Below are positions 19,872 to 31,500 of a stretch of DNA of 50,302 bases, piece by piece. Source of the stretch: a virus. The stretch spans positions 1-50,302 of IMG/VR virus record IMGVR_UViG_3300032235_000153, one strand, 5' to 3'. The position numbers were made by a program, and so were the translations under genes. Position 1 is the stretch's first letter; each line of letters starts with the position of its first letter. Under the pieces are notes generated by a model that worked only from the letters and a program-made list of their open reading frames with translations, made no database searches and was not told the origin of the DNA.

Positions 19872-20186
19872 ATGGTAATGGAAACACAAAACAAAAATAC
19901 AATTGACATGGTTAATGGTCTGGCAGAGATTGCTGACTACATGCAGGATGAAGAGCTGACTCAAGCACTTACCTTTATTGCAAAGGTAATTCTAAAGCCA
20001 GATATTCCTATGCAGGTAGCAACTCTAGAGGTTGTTAGATTGCAAGCGATCGCAGCTAAGATGGCGTTCAAGGCAACATGGCTAACTAACGTAGATAAGG
20101 GAGACAGAGCGAAGAAGAATATTTATTACACCGCTGCTGAGTCAATCAATGACTTAGTTGCAGCTCTTAAATATATTATTCGCTAG
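19872..20186 (+). CDS. Conserved helical protein, unknown
   Basis: A 104-residue, mainly helical protein ending in the first base of the next GTG start. TATAAT lies just before it (19864-19869), but overlaps the upstream stop codon. The ATG at 19878 (third codon) is eight bases from that element, so the start may be there. No motif is recognised. It lies in the recombination operon. Confidence 0.55.
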   Translation: MVMETQNKNTIDMVNGLAEIADYMQDEELTQALTFIAKVILKPDIPMQVATLEVVRLQAIAAKMAFKATWLTNVDKGDRAKKNIYYTAAESINDLVAALKYIIR

Positions 20187-21001
20187 TGGTTATTATGGCT
20201 AAAAACTTTTTGCAGCAAGTAATGCTGAAGAAACTAGAAACAAAGCAAGAATCATTCTTGGACACTCAGGAGCTAATCGACAAGATCCAGCATGGATATA
20301 TCGCTAAGCGTGAAACTAAGTTTACAACCAAGAAGACTTTTGCTCCAAGCACGATTGCATATTCTCATGGAGAATGTCCTCGTTACTGGTACCTGGCTTT
20401 TGAGGGTGCTATGTTTGAAGACAATGCAGATGCCTACGGTGGTGCAAACATGACCAATGGTACAAAGTCTCACGAGCGTATTCAGCAGGCTATGGCAGAT
20501 GCAGGAATCCTTAAGGATGCAGAGTTTAAGGTGGTATCTAATGATCCACCAATCTTCGGATTCGGAGACGTAATCCTTGACTGGGCAGGAGAAGATCTCC
20601 TTGGTGAGATTAAGACCATGCCAAGCGAAGGATTCGAATACCGTAAGGCAAGTGGCAAGGCTAAGCTAGGTCACCTAGTTCAGTTGCTAATTTATATGAA
20701 GATTCTAAACAAGACGAAAGCTGTCTTGATTTATGAAAACAAGAATAACCATGATCTTCTGGTAATCCCAGTTCAGATTAATGATTATTACGTTAGGTGG
20801 GTAAACCAGACGTTTGATTGGATGAGAGCAGTTCGCAAGGCTTGGGAAGATAAACAGCTTCCAGAGAAGAACTATCGATCAAACTCAAAGATTTGCAAGA
20901 CATGTCCTATTCAAAAGACATGTGCAGATGCTGGCAAGGGACTGATTAAGATAAAGTCCCTGGAGCCCATCGATGAAAACCAAGCACTGTCAGTGGTGTG
21001 A
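20186..21001 (+). CDS. Cas4/RecB-like PD-(D/E)XK exonuclease
   Basis: A 271-residue protein (GTG at 20186, or ATG at 20195). It has the four-cysteine Fe-S arrangement of Cas4/AddB-type nucleases: one Cys in GECPRYW near residue 63 and three in CKTCPIQKTC near 236-246. The nuclease core is GFGDVILDW near 125 and GEIKT near 140 (Asp and Glu-x-Lys). It is likely a 5'-to-3' or flap-processing exonuclease working with RecA and RuvC in phage recombination. No CRISPR components accompany it. Confidence 0.8.
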   Translation: MVIMAKNFLQQVMLKKLETKQESFLDTQELIDKIQHGYIAKRETKFTTKKTFAPSTIAYSHGECPRYWYLAFEGAMFEDNADAYGGANMTNGTKSHERIQQAMADAGILKDAEFKVVSNDPPIFGFGDVILDWAGEDLLGEIKTMPSEGFEYRKASGKAKLGHLVQLLIYMKILNKTKAVLIYENKNNHDLLVIPVQINDYYVRWVNQTFDWMRAVRKAWEDKQLPEKNYRSNSKICKTCPIQKTCADAGKGLIKIKSLEPIDENQALSVV

Positions 21002-21269
21002 TAATCAATTTGAAACATCAGTTTCATATCAGATCTATTGTTCTGCTACCTGTAGAGAAGCAGCAACAAAAGAAAAGATAGCGGAGAGGTACGTCCATAC
21101 TCGCAGAACCCGTAGGCTTCATAGCAAGGTTCGTAAATGCAAGTCGTGTGACGTGCCTCTTTCTGCGTATAACGATGACGAGCTTTGTGCAGAGTGTACC
21201 GTAAATCCAATAGATGTAAAGAAGGCACTAAAGGAAATTAAAGGATTTGCCAATGGTAAATCTGAATAA
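20973..21269 (+). CDS. Double zinc-ribbon protein
   Basis: A 98-residue basic protein starting within the end of the nuclease gene. Four Cys pairs are visible: CQWC, C...C in YCSATC, CKSC and CAEC, separated as in two treble-clef or ribbon units, with an Arg-rich linker (RTRRLHSKVRK). It probably binds nucleic acid. It is coupled to the recombination operon. No specific function is known to me. Confidence 0.65.
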   Translation: MKTKHCQWCDNQFETSVSYQIYCSATCREAATKEKIAERYVHTRRTRRLHSKVRKCKSCDVPLSAYNDDELCAECTVNPIDVKKALKEIKGFANGKSE

Positions 21270-21828
21270 GTTTGTTAACATTCCAGAAACATTTGTTTCT
21301 ATCGATGCAAGTACAAACAACATTGCCTATGCGGTGTTCAAAAATAAAGAACTCGTTGCCTATGACAAGATTCACTTTTCTGGCACCAATGTATTTCAAA
21401 AAATTGGTAGTGCCGTTATTGAGGTTCATAATGTTTTTAAATACCTACATGTCCAGGCTTTAGTTATTGAGAGGGCAGTGTTTATTAATAGCCCAAAGAC
21501 AATGTCAGAGTTGTCGATGGTACAGGGGGCAATCCTTGCAGGAGCAGCCTTGGCTGGGGTAAGGATATTTAAAGGAACCAACCCAATAGCCTGGCAAACA
21601 TTTATTGGTAATGGAAAGCTAACTAAGGATGCAAAGCTTCTTATGAGAGCAAACAACCCAGGCAGGTCTGAATCGTGGTACAAGGCTCACGAGAGAGATC
21701 AAAGAAAGCAGAAAACAATTTCTTTTGTTAATATTAATTATGATATTGATATTGATGACAACGATATTGCAGATGCAATTGGCATTGGGCACTACTCGCT
21801 TAAGAATTGGGATAGGCTAGGAGATTAA
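21253..21828 (+). CDS. ruvC: RuvC-like Holliday junction resolvase
   Basis: A 191-residue protein. I choose ATG at 21253, which has AAAGGA at a suitable spacing, over TTG at 21247. The RNase H-fold acidic residues fit RuvC: VSIDAST near residue 17, ALVIERA near 72 and DDNDIADAIGIGHY near 168-175. RuvC-type enzymes cut four-way junctions; phages use them to resolve recombination intermediates before packaging. The gene follows recombinase and nuclease genes. Confidence 0.82.
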   Translation: MVNLNKFVNIPETFVSIDASTNNIAYAVFKNKELVAYDKIHFSGTNVFQKIGSAVIEVHNVFKYLHVQALVIERAVFINSPKTMSELSMVQGAILAGAALAGVRIFKGTNPIAWQTFIGNGKLTKDAKLLMRANNPGRSESWYKAHERDQRKQKTISFVNINYDIDIDDNDIADAIGIGHYSLKNWDRLGD

Positions 21829-21830
21829 AA

Positions 21831-21992
21831 TTGGCACCTTCTAATAAACTATATACTAACGAGATGTGGCTTAAGAAAAGATATCATATGGATAAGAAGA
21901 CTCCAGAGCAAATTGCTAAAGAGTGTGGCACTAGCGTGGAAACTATCTATGTTTATCTAGCTAAGTTTGGTTTAAGAAAGTCAAGACGATGA
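21831..21992 (+). CDS. Small helix-turn-helix protein
   Basis: A 53-residue basic protein with a TTG start preceded by GGAG eight bases upstream. The segment KTPEQIAKECGTSVETIYVY is a clear HTH (resolvase or Sigma-70 region 4-like), followed by LAKFGLRKS. It resembles small HTH proteins associated with terminases and homing endonucleases. The stop overlaps the next ATG (ATGA). Confidence 0.6.
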   Translation: MAPSNKLYTNEMWLKKRYHMDKKTPEQIAKECGTSVETIYVYLAKFGLRKSRR

Positions 21993-22165
21993 GATATATA
22001 AAACACTTTGTAAAAGTTGCTGGGTATCTAATCAAGCGTAGTTTTTGTAAGCATTCTGACCATAGGGTAGCATCATGTCCATTCACAGGATTAACATATA
22101 CAACTTGTAATAGCTGTGGCTATAGGCTCAGCATAGTCAATACAGTAGACAATCAGGCTAGTTAA
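21989..22165 (+). CDS. Small Cys/His protein, putative zinc ribbon
   Basis: A 58-residue protein starting in ATGA overlap with the preceding gene. It has a FCKHSDH element, a middle Cys and a terminal CNSCGYR knuckle, so a single zinc site is likely. Small proteins of this type are common next to actinophage terminase genes; function unknown. Confidence 0.55.
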   Translation: MRYIKHFVKVAGYLIKRSFCKHSDHRVASCPFTGLTYTTCNSCGYRLSIVNTVDNQAS

Positions 22166-22174
22166 TGGTACAAT
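22146..22174 (+). promoter_or_regulatory. Sigma-70-like promoter upstream of the packaging genes
   Basis: TAGACA (one mismatch from TTGACA), a 17-base spacer and TACAAT. It would transcribe the small gene at 22205 and both terminase genes. An ATAGGAG ribosome site follows before the TTG start. Confidence 0.5.
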
Positions 22175-22204
22175 AGAGTACCACTAAGATTTATAGGAGA
22201 AGTT

Positions 22205-22498
22205 TTGGCACGTAAACCAAAGTATGAAAAGCCAGAGATTGCAAAGAAGTTTTCTAGAGAAGACAGCCTAGTTCTTGATGGCTTTGTAATTAATCATGGT
22301 GACTTTTTTAAGGTCCGTGGCGAGCACGGTGGTAAGTTTAAGTTCCACTCCTTTGTTACTAACACAGAGACTGGGGCACAGTGGGTAGATTGCTTTGAAG
22401 TTATTTCTGGTATGACATCTATATTTAGATCGTTTAAGACAGACAGAATCAAGCGAATCCCAAACAGAGGTAGAAGGGCTAAGAGAGTTGTCAATTGA
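22205..22498 (+). CDS. Conserved small basic protein before terminase
   Basis: A 97-residue protein with TTG start and TATAGGAGAAG ribosome site. The middle (VINHGDFFKVRGEHGGKF) looks like a small SH3-like beta barrel, flanked by basic tails (RIKRIPNRGRRAKR). It overlaps the small terminase start by 11 bases. Similar proteins are found in actinophages; a nucleic-acid-binding role is plausible. Confidence 0.6.
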   Translation: MARKPKYEKPEIAKKFSREDSLVLDGFVINHGDFFKVRGEHGGKFKFHSFVTNTETGAQWVDCFEVISGMTSIFRSFKTDRIKRIPNRGRRAKRVVN

Positions 22499-23024
22499 AG
22501 ACATGACCGTAGAGCACCTTGATCAGGTCAATAAGGTTGTAGAAAAGTATTTGGCTGGCCAGGAGCCAACACAAATCTCTAAAGAGCTTGCTATGCCAAG
22601 ACAAAAGGTTGTTTCATACCTTAATGAGTGGCGAGCAATGGCAGCAGATAATGCAGCTATTCGTGCTAGAGCAAAGGAAGCACTAGTTGGTGCTGATGCA
22701 CATTACAATAAGCTTATCCAAAAGGCATACGAAGTTATTGATGATGCAACTACTACAGCTAATCTAACTGCAAAAACCTCAGCCATTAAGCTGGTTCTTG
22801 ACATTGAGGCTAAGCGTATTGATATGCTACAAAAAGCTGGCTTGCTAGAGAATAAAGAGCTTGCTGAAGAGATGCTGGAGATTGAGCATAAGCAGGAAGT
22901 TCTTGTAGGAATATTAAAGGATATCGCCTCTGAGTACCCACAAGTTCGTGATGAAATTATGAGAAGGCTGTCTTCAGTTTCAAAAGAGCAGGAAGTAATT
23001 ACGGTAGTTCATAGAGATGTTTGA
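22488..23024 (+). CDS. Terminase small subunit (putative)
   Basis: A 178-residue helical protein with a TTG start (ATG at 22503 is an alternative). Residues about 20-45 (EPTQISKELAMPRQKVVSYL) form an HTH of the type used to recognise packaging sites, followed by long helices for oligomerisation. It sits immediately upstream of, and overlaps, the large terminase gene. Assignment is from HTH plus gene order. Confidence 0.7.
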   Translation: MSIEDMTVEHLDQVNKVVEKYLAGQEPTQISKELAMPRQKVVSYLNEWRAMAADNAAIRARAKEALVGADAHYNKLIQKAYEVIDDATTTANLTAKTSAIKLVLDIEAKRIDMLQKAGLLENKELAEEMLEIEHKQEVLVGILKDIASEYPQVRDEIMRRLSSVSKEQEVITVVHRDV

Positions 23025-24792
23025 TGATTTTTTAGAAGCACTCAAATCTGATAATTTTGAGGAGAGGCCAGTAGATGCCAAAACCTTTGTTGAAGGTGAA
23101 GCTTATCTAAACCAACCGCCACTATCTCAAGTTCAGTATGACATTGTGGAAGCAATGAGTCAGATATACAGGCTAGAAGATGTTATAGAACTTCTTGGCG
23201 ACACTGAAGGGAGAAGGTATTATAAAAAGTATACTAAGAACGAAGTTATTCTCCAGCTGGGCAAAGGATCTGGTAAAGACTTTACGTCTACAGTTGCTTG
23301 TGCGTACATTGTATATAAACTACTTTGTCTTAAGGATCCAGCACGGTATTTTGGTAAACCTGCTGGCGATGCCATTGATATCATTAACGTTGCGATTAAC
23401 GCCCAACAGGCGAAAAACGTATTCTTTAAAGGCTTTAAGACTAAGATTGAGAGGTCGCCTTGGTTTGCTGGAAAGTATAATCCAAAAGCCGAGTCTATTG
23501 AGTTTGACAAGTCTATCACTGTTTATTCGGGACACTCCGAAAGAGAGTCACACGAGGGTCTTAACCTTATTCTTGCGGTACTTGACGAGATCTCTGGATT
23601 CGCTACAGAAGTTGGAACTGGAAATGATCAGGGTAAAACGGCAGACAATATCTACAAAGCCTTCCGAGCCTCAGTTGATTCACGATTCCCAGATCTAGGA
23701 AAGGTGGCACTGCTATCATTCCCACGTTTCCCAGGAGACTTTATATCTACAAGGTACGAGGCAGTGATTGCTGAAAAGGAAGTAGTGACAAAGACTCACA
23801 GGTTTGTTATGAATCCAGATCTTCCAGAGGATCAAGAGGGTAACTATCTTGATATTGAGTGGGATGAGGATACAATTATTAGCTACAAGTATCCAGGAAT
23901 GTTTGCAGTTAAGCGTCCTACATGGGTAGTAAATCCAACTCGTAAGATTGATGACTTCAAGCTAGCATTCTTTACAGATATGGGAGATGCTATGCAACGT
24001 TTTGCCTGTGTTCCAACGTTCTCTTCTGACAGATTCTTTAAGCAGACAGAGAAAGTGCAGGCAGCAATGACTATTAGGAATCCACTGGATGCAATAAGAA
24101 GGTTTGATGAAAGCTTCAAGCCAGATCCAACCAAGAAGTATTACGTCCACGCTGACCTTGCACAGAAGCACGACAAGTGTGCTGTTGCAATCGCTCACGT
24201 AGATAAGTGGGTAAACATCCAGGTTATTAAAGACTACCAGCAGATTGCTCCAGTAGTTGTTGTTGATGCTGTTGCATGGTGGGAGCCACGATCAGAAGGT
24301 CCAGTAAACCTATCAGAGGTAAAGCAATGGATACAGAACCTTCGTAGGCTTGGCTTTGATATTGGGATGGTATCCTTTGACCGTTGGCAATCATTCGATA
24401 TTCAGAATGAGCTTAAAGCGGTAGGCATGAGAACAGAAACAGTTTCAGTTGCAAAGAAGCACTATGAAGATATGGCTATGCTGGTTTATGAAGAACGACT
24501 AGCCATGCCTATGATTGATCTATTATTCGAAGAGCTTTCAGAGTTGAAGATTATGAATAATAATAAAGTTGACCACCCACGTAAAAAGTCTAAGGACTTG
24601 GCAGACGCTGTGTGTGGGGCAATCTTTGGTGCTATTTCTCATACGCCTAGGGACCTTAACCTTGAGGTTGAGATTCATACGTTTAAGGATAGGCCAAAAG
24701 ATCAGGTTGACAATCAAGACTCTGGTGTGGTAAAATATAAGCCTATGCCAAATGATGTCAAAGAATACTTGGCTAGATTCGATCTAATCTAG
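23017..24792 (+). CDS. terL: Terminase large subunit
   Basis: A 591-residue packaging motor. Walker A is LGKGSGKD at about residues 81-88, and Walker B is ILAVLDEISGF near 185. The C-terminal RNase H-like nuclease has YVHADLAQKHDKCAVA, MVSFDRWQSFD and KSKDLADAVCGAI, supplying the acidic cluster. It drives DNA into the prohead and cuts concatemers. It lies between recombination and nucleotide genes rather than next to portal and capsid genes, which are not in the window. Confidence 0.93.
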   Translation: MFDDFLEALKSDNFEERPVDAKTFVEGEAYLNQPPLSQVQYDIVEAMSQIYRLEDVIELLGDTEGRRYYKKYTKNEVILQLGKGSGKDFTSTVACAYIVYKLLCLKDPARYFGKPAGDAIDIINVAINAQQAKNVFFKGFKTKIERSPWFAGKYNPKAESIEFDKSITVYSGHSERESHEGLNLILAVLDEISGFATEVGTGNDQGKTADNIYKAFRASVDSRFPDLGKVALLSFPRFPGDFISTRYEAVIAEKEVVTKTHRFVMNPDLPEDQEGNYLDIEWDEDTIISYKYPGMFAVKRPTWVVNPTRKIDDFKLAFFTDMGDAMQRFACVPTFSSDRFFKQTEKVQAAMTIRNPLDAIRRFDESFKPDPTKKYYVHADLAQKHDKCAVAIAHVDKWVNIQVIKDYQQIAPVVVVDAVAWWEPRSEGPVNLSEVKQWIQNLRRLGFDIGMVSFDRWQSFDIQNELKAVGMRTETVSVAKKHYEDMAMLVYEERLAMPMIDLLFEELSELKIMNNNKVDHPRKKSKDLADAVCGAIFGAISHTPRDLNLEVEIHTFKDRPKDQVDNQDSGVVKYKPMPNDVKEYLARFDLI

Positions 24793-24813
24793 ACGTAAAC
24801 TAAGGAGAAAACA

Positions 24814-25728
24814 ATGAAGCTTAATAAGCTTGCTATTGGCCTGGTCGCAGCATTGACCCTAGGCCTAACTGGTGTTGCAGCATCTGCAAACACTCAGACA
24901 CTAACCGTTGCCACAGTTTCGGCAACTGGTGGTACAACTTCTGCTACTGCAATTGCATTGCCAGTAGTTGAGGGTAACGTAACAGCATCAAACGCTCTAA
25001 GCATTTCAGTATCTGGTGTGGCTTCGGGAACAACCGTTTCCGCAACTGCAACTAATGCTGCCTTGCTATCTACACTAACTGGTGCGACTGCAGCCTCTGG
25101 CTCAGCAACCCTGACCGTTAATGCAAGCACTAGCGGAAGCGTAGAACTATTCGTAGTAACAAAGACTACTGGTGTTGGATCTGTTGTTGTTACTGTTGGC
25201 AATACTCAGACAACCTACTTTGTTAAGGGTACCGCTGGTGCTCTTGCTAAGGTTGCACTAGCTGCACCAGCTACTGGTCTAGCTGGATCTACTCAGTCTG
25301 TAGTTGTATCTGCTACTGACCAGTACAACAATGCTAAGGGTGGCTCTGTAAACTTGGTAATTAATACCAACGGTGTTATTACTACTACAACTGTTACAAC
25401 TGGTGCTGGCGGTACTGTGAGTCACGTGGTAACTCTACCATCTTCTGGTTCTGTAGCTGTAACCGCATTTGCTGCCAGCTCTTCTGCTGTAGCTACCATC
25501 TCTGTTACTCAGCCACGCAATGTTGAGGCAGAGCTTGGTGCTGCTCTTGCATCACTGGCAACTCTAACAGCAGACCTAGCAACTGCTAATGCATCTCTGG
25601 CTGCTGCAAATGCCACTAATGCTGATCTTGCTAAGCAGCTTCGTAAGCTAAAGTGGCAGTACAACACACTTGTAAAGAAGTACAATGTTGGAAAGCCAAA
25701 GGCTGAGAAGCTTGCTTTTATCAAGTAA
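24814..25728 (+). CDS. Exported Ig-like surface protein with signal peptide
   Basis: A 304-residue protein with a strong AAGGAG site. The N-terminus is a textbook Sec signal peptide (MKLNKLAIGLVAALTLGL), probably cut after ASA near residue 25. The mature part is Thr/Ala/Val/Ser rich, with strand patterns of bacterial Ig-like modules around residues 150-230 (VVVSATDQYNNAKGG is characteristic). Residues 236-275 form an Ala-rich coiled coil and the C-terminus is Lys-rich. It looks like a host cell-surface protein rather than a virion component. It is a monocistronic unit ended by a terminator. Confidence 0.75.
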   Translation: MKLNKLAIGLVAALTLGLTGVAASANTQTLTVATVSATGGTTSATAIALPVVEGNVTASNALSISVSGVASGTTVSATATNAALLSTLTGATAASGSATLTVNASTSGSVELFVVTKTTGVGSVVVTVGNTQTTYFVKGTAGALAKVALAAPATGLAGSTQSVVVSATDQYNNAKGGSVNLVINTNGVITTTTVTTGAGGTVSHVVTLPSSGSVAVTAFAASSSAVATISVTQPRNVEAELGAALASLATLTADLATANASLAAANATNADLAKQLRKLKWQYNTLVKKYNVGKPKAEKLAFIK

Positions 25729-25745
25729 TTAAGATAAAATAGTAG

Positions 25746-25780
25746 AGGGGAAGGGGCCTAAAAATCTCTTCCCCTTTATT
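25746..25780 (+). terminator. Rho-independent terminator
   Basis: Eight-bp stem AGGGGAAG/CTTCCCCT with a 14-base loop, followed by TTTATT. It ends the exported-protein transcript and separates it from nrdI. Confidence 0.75.
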
Positions 25781-25811
25781 GTCACCAGGTTAAAAAGAGG
25801 GGGTAAAATAG

Positions 25812-26196
25812 ATGTCCATAGACATTGTCTATTTCTCAAATTACTCTGGGAATACCAAGAAGTTTGTAGAAAAATTAGGAATGCCAGCTACCAGGATTGA
25901 AATCCAATCAGGTACCATAGAGATGGACAGGCCATTTGTCTTATTCGTTCCAACCTATGGTGGTGGCTCTGATAGGTCTGCTATTCCTAAACAGGTGAGA
26001 GCCTTTTTAAATGTTCCAAAAAACAGGAACCTTCTCCAGGGGGTTGTTGGATTTGGTAACACAAATTTTGGAGAACATTTTTGCAAAGCAGCACACATGA
26101 TCTCTGCTAAAACTGGAGTGCCCATTGTTGCCAGGGTAGAAATATTTGGCACAGAACACGATGTACAAAAAGTAAAAGAGAGGTTAGAAATACTGT

Positions 26197-26204
<8 letters not shown>
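25812..26204 (+). CDS. nrdI: NrdI flavodoxin-like protein
   Basis: A 130-residue protein that activates class Ib ribonucleotide reductase by supplying oxidant to the NrdF metal centre. The FMN-binding P-loop is seen in [12 protein letters not shown] near residues 7-18, and the later loops [10 protein letters not shown] and [11 protein letters not shown] are typical of NrdI. A run of AGAGGGGG serves as ribosome site. It overlaps nrdE by 8 bases. Confidence 0.9.
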
Positions 26205-29255
<3,051 letters not shown>

Positions 29256-29272
29256 AGTCTAGTTATTTGATT

Positions 29273-29304
29273 AGGGGCATGGCTTAGGCTGTGCCCCTTT
29301 TCTA
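29273..29304 (+). terminator. Rho-independent terminator after nrdF
   Basis: Stem AGGGGCA/TGCCCCT of seven pairs with a 12-base loop, followed by TTTTCT. It closes the nrdIEF operon. Confidence 0.8.
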
Positions 29305-29368
29305 TTGATATAAGCCAGTATAATAGTATCAGAATACATTCCAGCTACCCCAATAGGAGTGATGCAAA

Positions 29369-31315
29369 ATTAATAATAAAGTAGGTAGAGCTGCAGCTGC
29401 TCTAATTTTAGCATTCCTACCAGTATTTGGCATATCCGATATAGCAAAAGCTAACTGTGTAAACCCAGGACAAGAGGCTGCAGTTGCTGCTGCTCAGCAG
29501 GCAGCCACATCAAGTCCAGTTGTAACAGAAATTAATGCTTGTGGTGGAGATGATACGTCCTACAGAATTCCGCTATCAGTGAACGTAACCTTTGATGGTC
29601 AGACGTTTAGCAATATCTTTGTGACTACTAATTCAGTTATTACATTTGGAAGACCAGACGGTACCTATTGGGACTATCCTCGTACCCCATCTATTTCACT
29701 TTATTCTATGGACTGGGTAGTCTATCCTTTTGCAAGAGCAGACGAAAGACTAGTCATTAGATCATCTGATGGAGGCTTTCAGGTAGATATATCTGCTAGG
29801 CCTATTTGGCAACAGAACGCACCTCAGCCTACCAATATCGTAATTACTGCTGCGATCCTGTCTGATGGAACAGTTGCTATGGCATACAGTGTAGACGGAC
29901 CAACCTATGATGGCCAAACTAGAACTGGCGTAAGGCTAAATGATGGATCTATAGTTGATTTTGAAACCTATGGTATTGAACAAATAACTGAGTCGCCATC
30001 ACTATCTCCTGTAGCTACAACAATGTCGCCGTTTGTTCCAGAGCCAACACAGTCTCCAACAGTATCACCAGAGCCTACAGAGTCTCCCACGACATCACCA
30101 GAGACTGAGTCGCCAACAACTTCTCCAGAGACAGAATCACAGACAGTGTCACCAGAGATTAGCGAATCTCCCACGGTATCGCCACAGGTACCTGATCCAA
30201 ATAGAATTGTCCTTATAGTAAATGAGGGTGATGTTATGAGCTATGTGGCACCAGAGGGGTACAAGATTGATAGAATTGAGTCAGCTTCGTATGGAGCAGA
30301 TGGTGGATGTCATGCCGTAGATTCTCAGATTATAGTAGAGTCAGCAGTTACAAATGATAGCTTTACAATTAGTGCAGACAATTCTGTATTTGGAGATCCT
30401 TGCGGAGGAACTTATAAAAGGCTTGAGGTTGTTGTAATCATAGAACCACTACCTTTTAGCGAATCTACGGAGAGTCAGACTGTTAGTCCAGAAACCGAAA
30501 GCTCAACATTAAGCCCTGAGTCCGAAACCACTTCTAGTCCAGTGGCTCCTAGTCCAGAACCATCGCCAGAACCTGTGCAGCCACCCATATTGCCCCAGCC
30601 AGTAGAGCCCAGTCCAGAACCCTCCCCAGAACCATCAGTAGAACCTTCACCTGAACCTACTCCTTCTCCTGAGCCCACTCCAGAACCAACGCCAGAGCCA
30701 GAGCCAACCCCAGAACCCACACCAGAACCGACACCAATGCCAGAACCAACCCCAACTCCAGAACCAACAGTGGAGCCAAAGCCAACACCAATCCCAACCC
30801 CAACAGTAGAGCCCACAAAAGAACCTTCACCATCACCTACTCCTAAACCTGAACCTGAGCCAAGTATACCAGAAAAGCCAGTGGTTGTAGAGATCAAAGA
30901 GGAAATCTCTGCTGAAAACATTGAGAGTCTTGTAGAAGAGCTTGCACAGGTTCAACCACAGCTACTGACTGAAGAACAGCAGACATTGATTGTTGCTGCA
31001 GCTATGGAAGTATTTGCTGATGCAGAGCAAGGATCTCCTGAGTATCAGGCAGCTCTTGAAGCACTTCTAGTAGTAGCACAAGCAGATGACATCATGCTAG
31101 ATGAAGAATTAGCAGCAATTCCTCTGATTGGAAATGTTGCAGGGGCAGCAGTAGAAGTACTGAATGCCCTAGGAAATGCTGGAGCAGACATGTCTCCACA
31201 GGTCCGTGAGCAATCAGAAAAAGTTGTTATCGCAGCCGTTATCGTAGGACAAATAGCGATGACTGCTACGGCAGCAGCAACTAGTGCAGCAGCAGCTGCA
31301 GCAAGGAGGCCATAA
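29369..31315 (+). CDS. Exported proline-rich surface protein (apparent ATT start)
   Basis: About 648 residues. The frame is open only back to a TGA at 29360, and the sole plausible initiator giving a signal peptide is ATT at 29369, with GGAG nine bases upstream. GTG at 29579 would delete the signal sequence. The predicted signal (RAAAALILAFLPVFG...AKA) is followed by a beta domain to about residue 210, Ser-Pro-Glu-Thr repeats, a second small beta domain (about 275-365), a long P-E-P-T repeat region (about 390-510) and a helical C-terminus with a hydrophobic stretch. This layout matches wall-spanning surface proteins. It overlaps the next gene (TAATG). Confidence 0.7.
   Translation: MNNKVGRAAAALILAFLPVFGISDIAKANCVNPGQEAAVAAAQQAATSSPVVTEINACGGDDTSYRIPLSVNVTFDGQTFSNIFVTTNSVITFGRPDGTYWDYPRTPSISLYSMDWVVYPFARADERLVIRSSDGGFQVDISARPIWQQNAPQPTNIVITAAILSDGTVAMAYSVDGPTYDGQTRTGVRLNDGSIVDFETYGIEQITESPSLSPVATTMSPFVPEPTQSPTVSPEPTESPTTSPETESPTTSPETESQTVSPEISESPTVSPQVPDPNRIVLIVNEGDVMSYVAPEGYKIDRIESASYGADGGCHAVDSQIIVESAVTNDSFTISADNSVFGDPCGGTYKRLEVVVIIEPLPFSESTESQTVSPETESSTLSPESETTSSPVAPSPEPSPEPVQPPILPQPVEPSPEPSPEPSVEPSPEPTPSPEPTPEPTPEPEPTPEPTPEPTPMPEPTPTPEPTVEPKPTPIPTPTVEPTKEPSPSPTPKPEPEPSIPEKPVVVEIKEEISAENIESLVEELAQVQPQLLTEEQQTLIVAAAMEVFADAEQGSPEYQAALEALLVVAQADDIMLDEELAAIPLIGNVAGAAVEVLNALGNAGADMSPQVREQSEKVVIAAVIVGQIAMTATAAATSAAAAAARRP
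30540..30882 (+). repeat. Tandem Pro-Glu-Pro-Thr coding repeats
   Basis: Degenerate six- and twelve-base repeats (CCAGAACC, ACACCAGAACC and relatives) that encode P-E-P-S/T units in the exported protein. Such units form stiff, extended spacers across cell walls. They are prone to copy-number change. Confidence 0.8.
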
Positions 31316-31500
31316 TGGTTAAATTCATTAAAGCGTTATTTAAGGACATCATCGACCAGGCATGGACCCTGCTAGGTATGTTCGTAGCTTGGGTAGTTCT
31401 AGAAGGCTCAGCCAAAGATGTAGTTGGCATGCTTATTTGGATTACTCTAGGCGTTTGGGTGCTAACGTTCCCACTACGCTATGAAAAAGAAGATGATTAG
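31315..31500 (+). CDS. Two-helix membrane protein, holin candidate
   Basis: A 61-residue protein starting in the preceding stop (TAATG). Two hydrophobic segments (about 17-31, WTLLGMFVAWVVL, and 37-52, VGMLIWITLGVWVLTF) are flanked by a basic N-terminus and an acidic C-terminus (EKEDD). Size and topology fit small class II holins, which make lethal membrane lesions. The adjacent 90-residue protein is a competing holin candidate; the pair could act together. Confidence 0.6.
   Translation: MVKFIKALFKDIIDQAWTLLGMFVAWVVLEGSAKDVVGMLIWITLGVWVLTFPLRYEKEDD

Noticed and set aside
20186-21001. CRISPR-associated Cas4
   Set aside because: The protein has the Cas4-like Fe-S nuclease layout, but no repeats, spacers, cas1 or cas2 are present; its setting is phage recombination.
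29299-29330. Promoter TTGATA/TATAAT after nrdF
   Set aside because: The hexamers are only eight bases apart and no other -35 fits at 17; the TATAAT alone may still act, but evidence is too weak to list.
30050-30882. CRISPR or non-coding tandem repeat array
   Set aside because: The repeats are in frame, irregular in length and encode low-complexity protein.
30475-30921. 148-codon Gly/Ser/Val-rich minus-strand frame
   Set aside because: It is the antisense reading of the Pro-Glu-Pro-Thr repeats, so its repeats carry no independent evidence.
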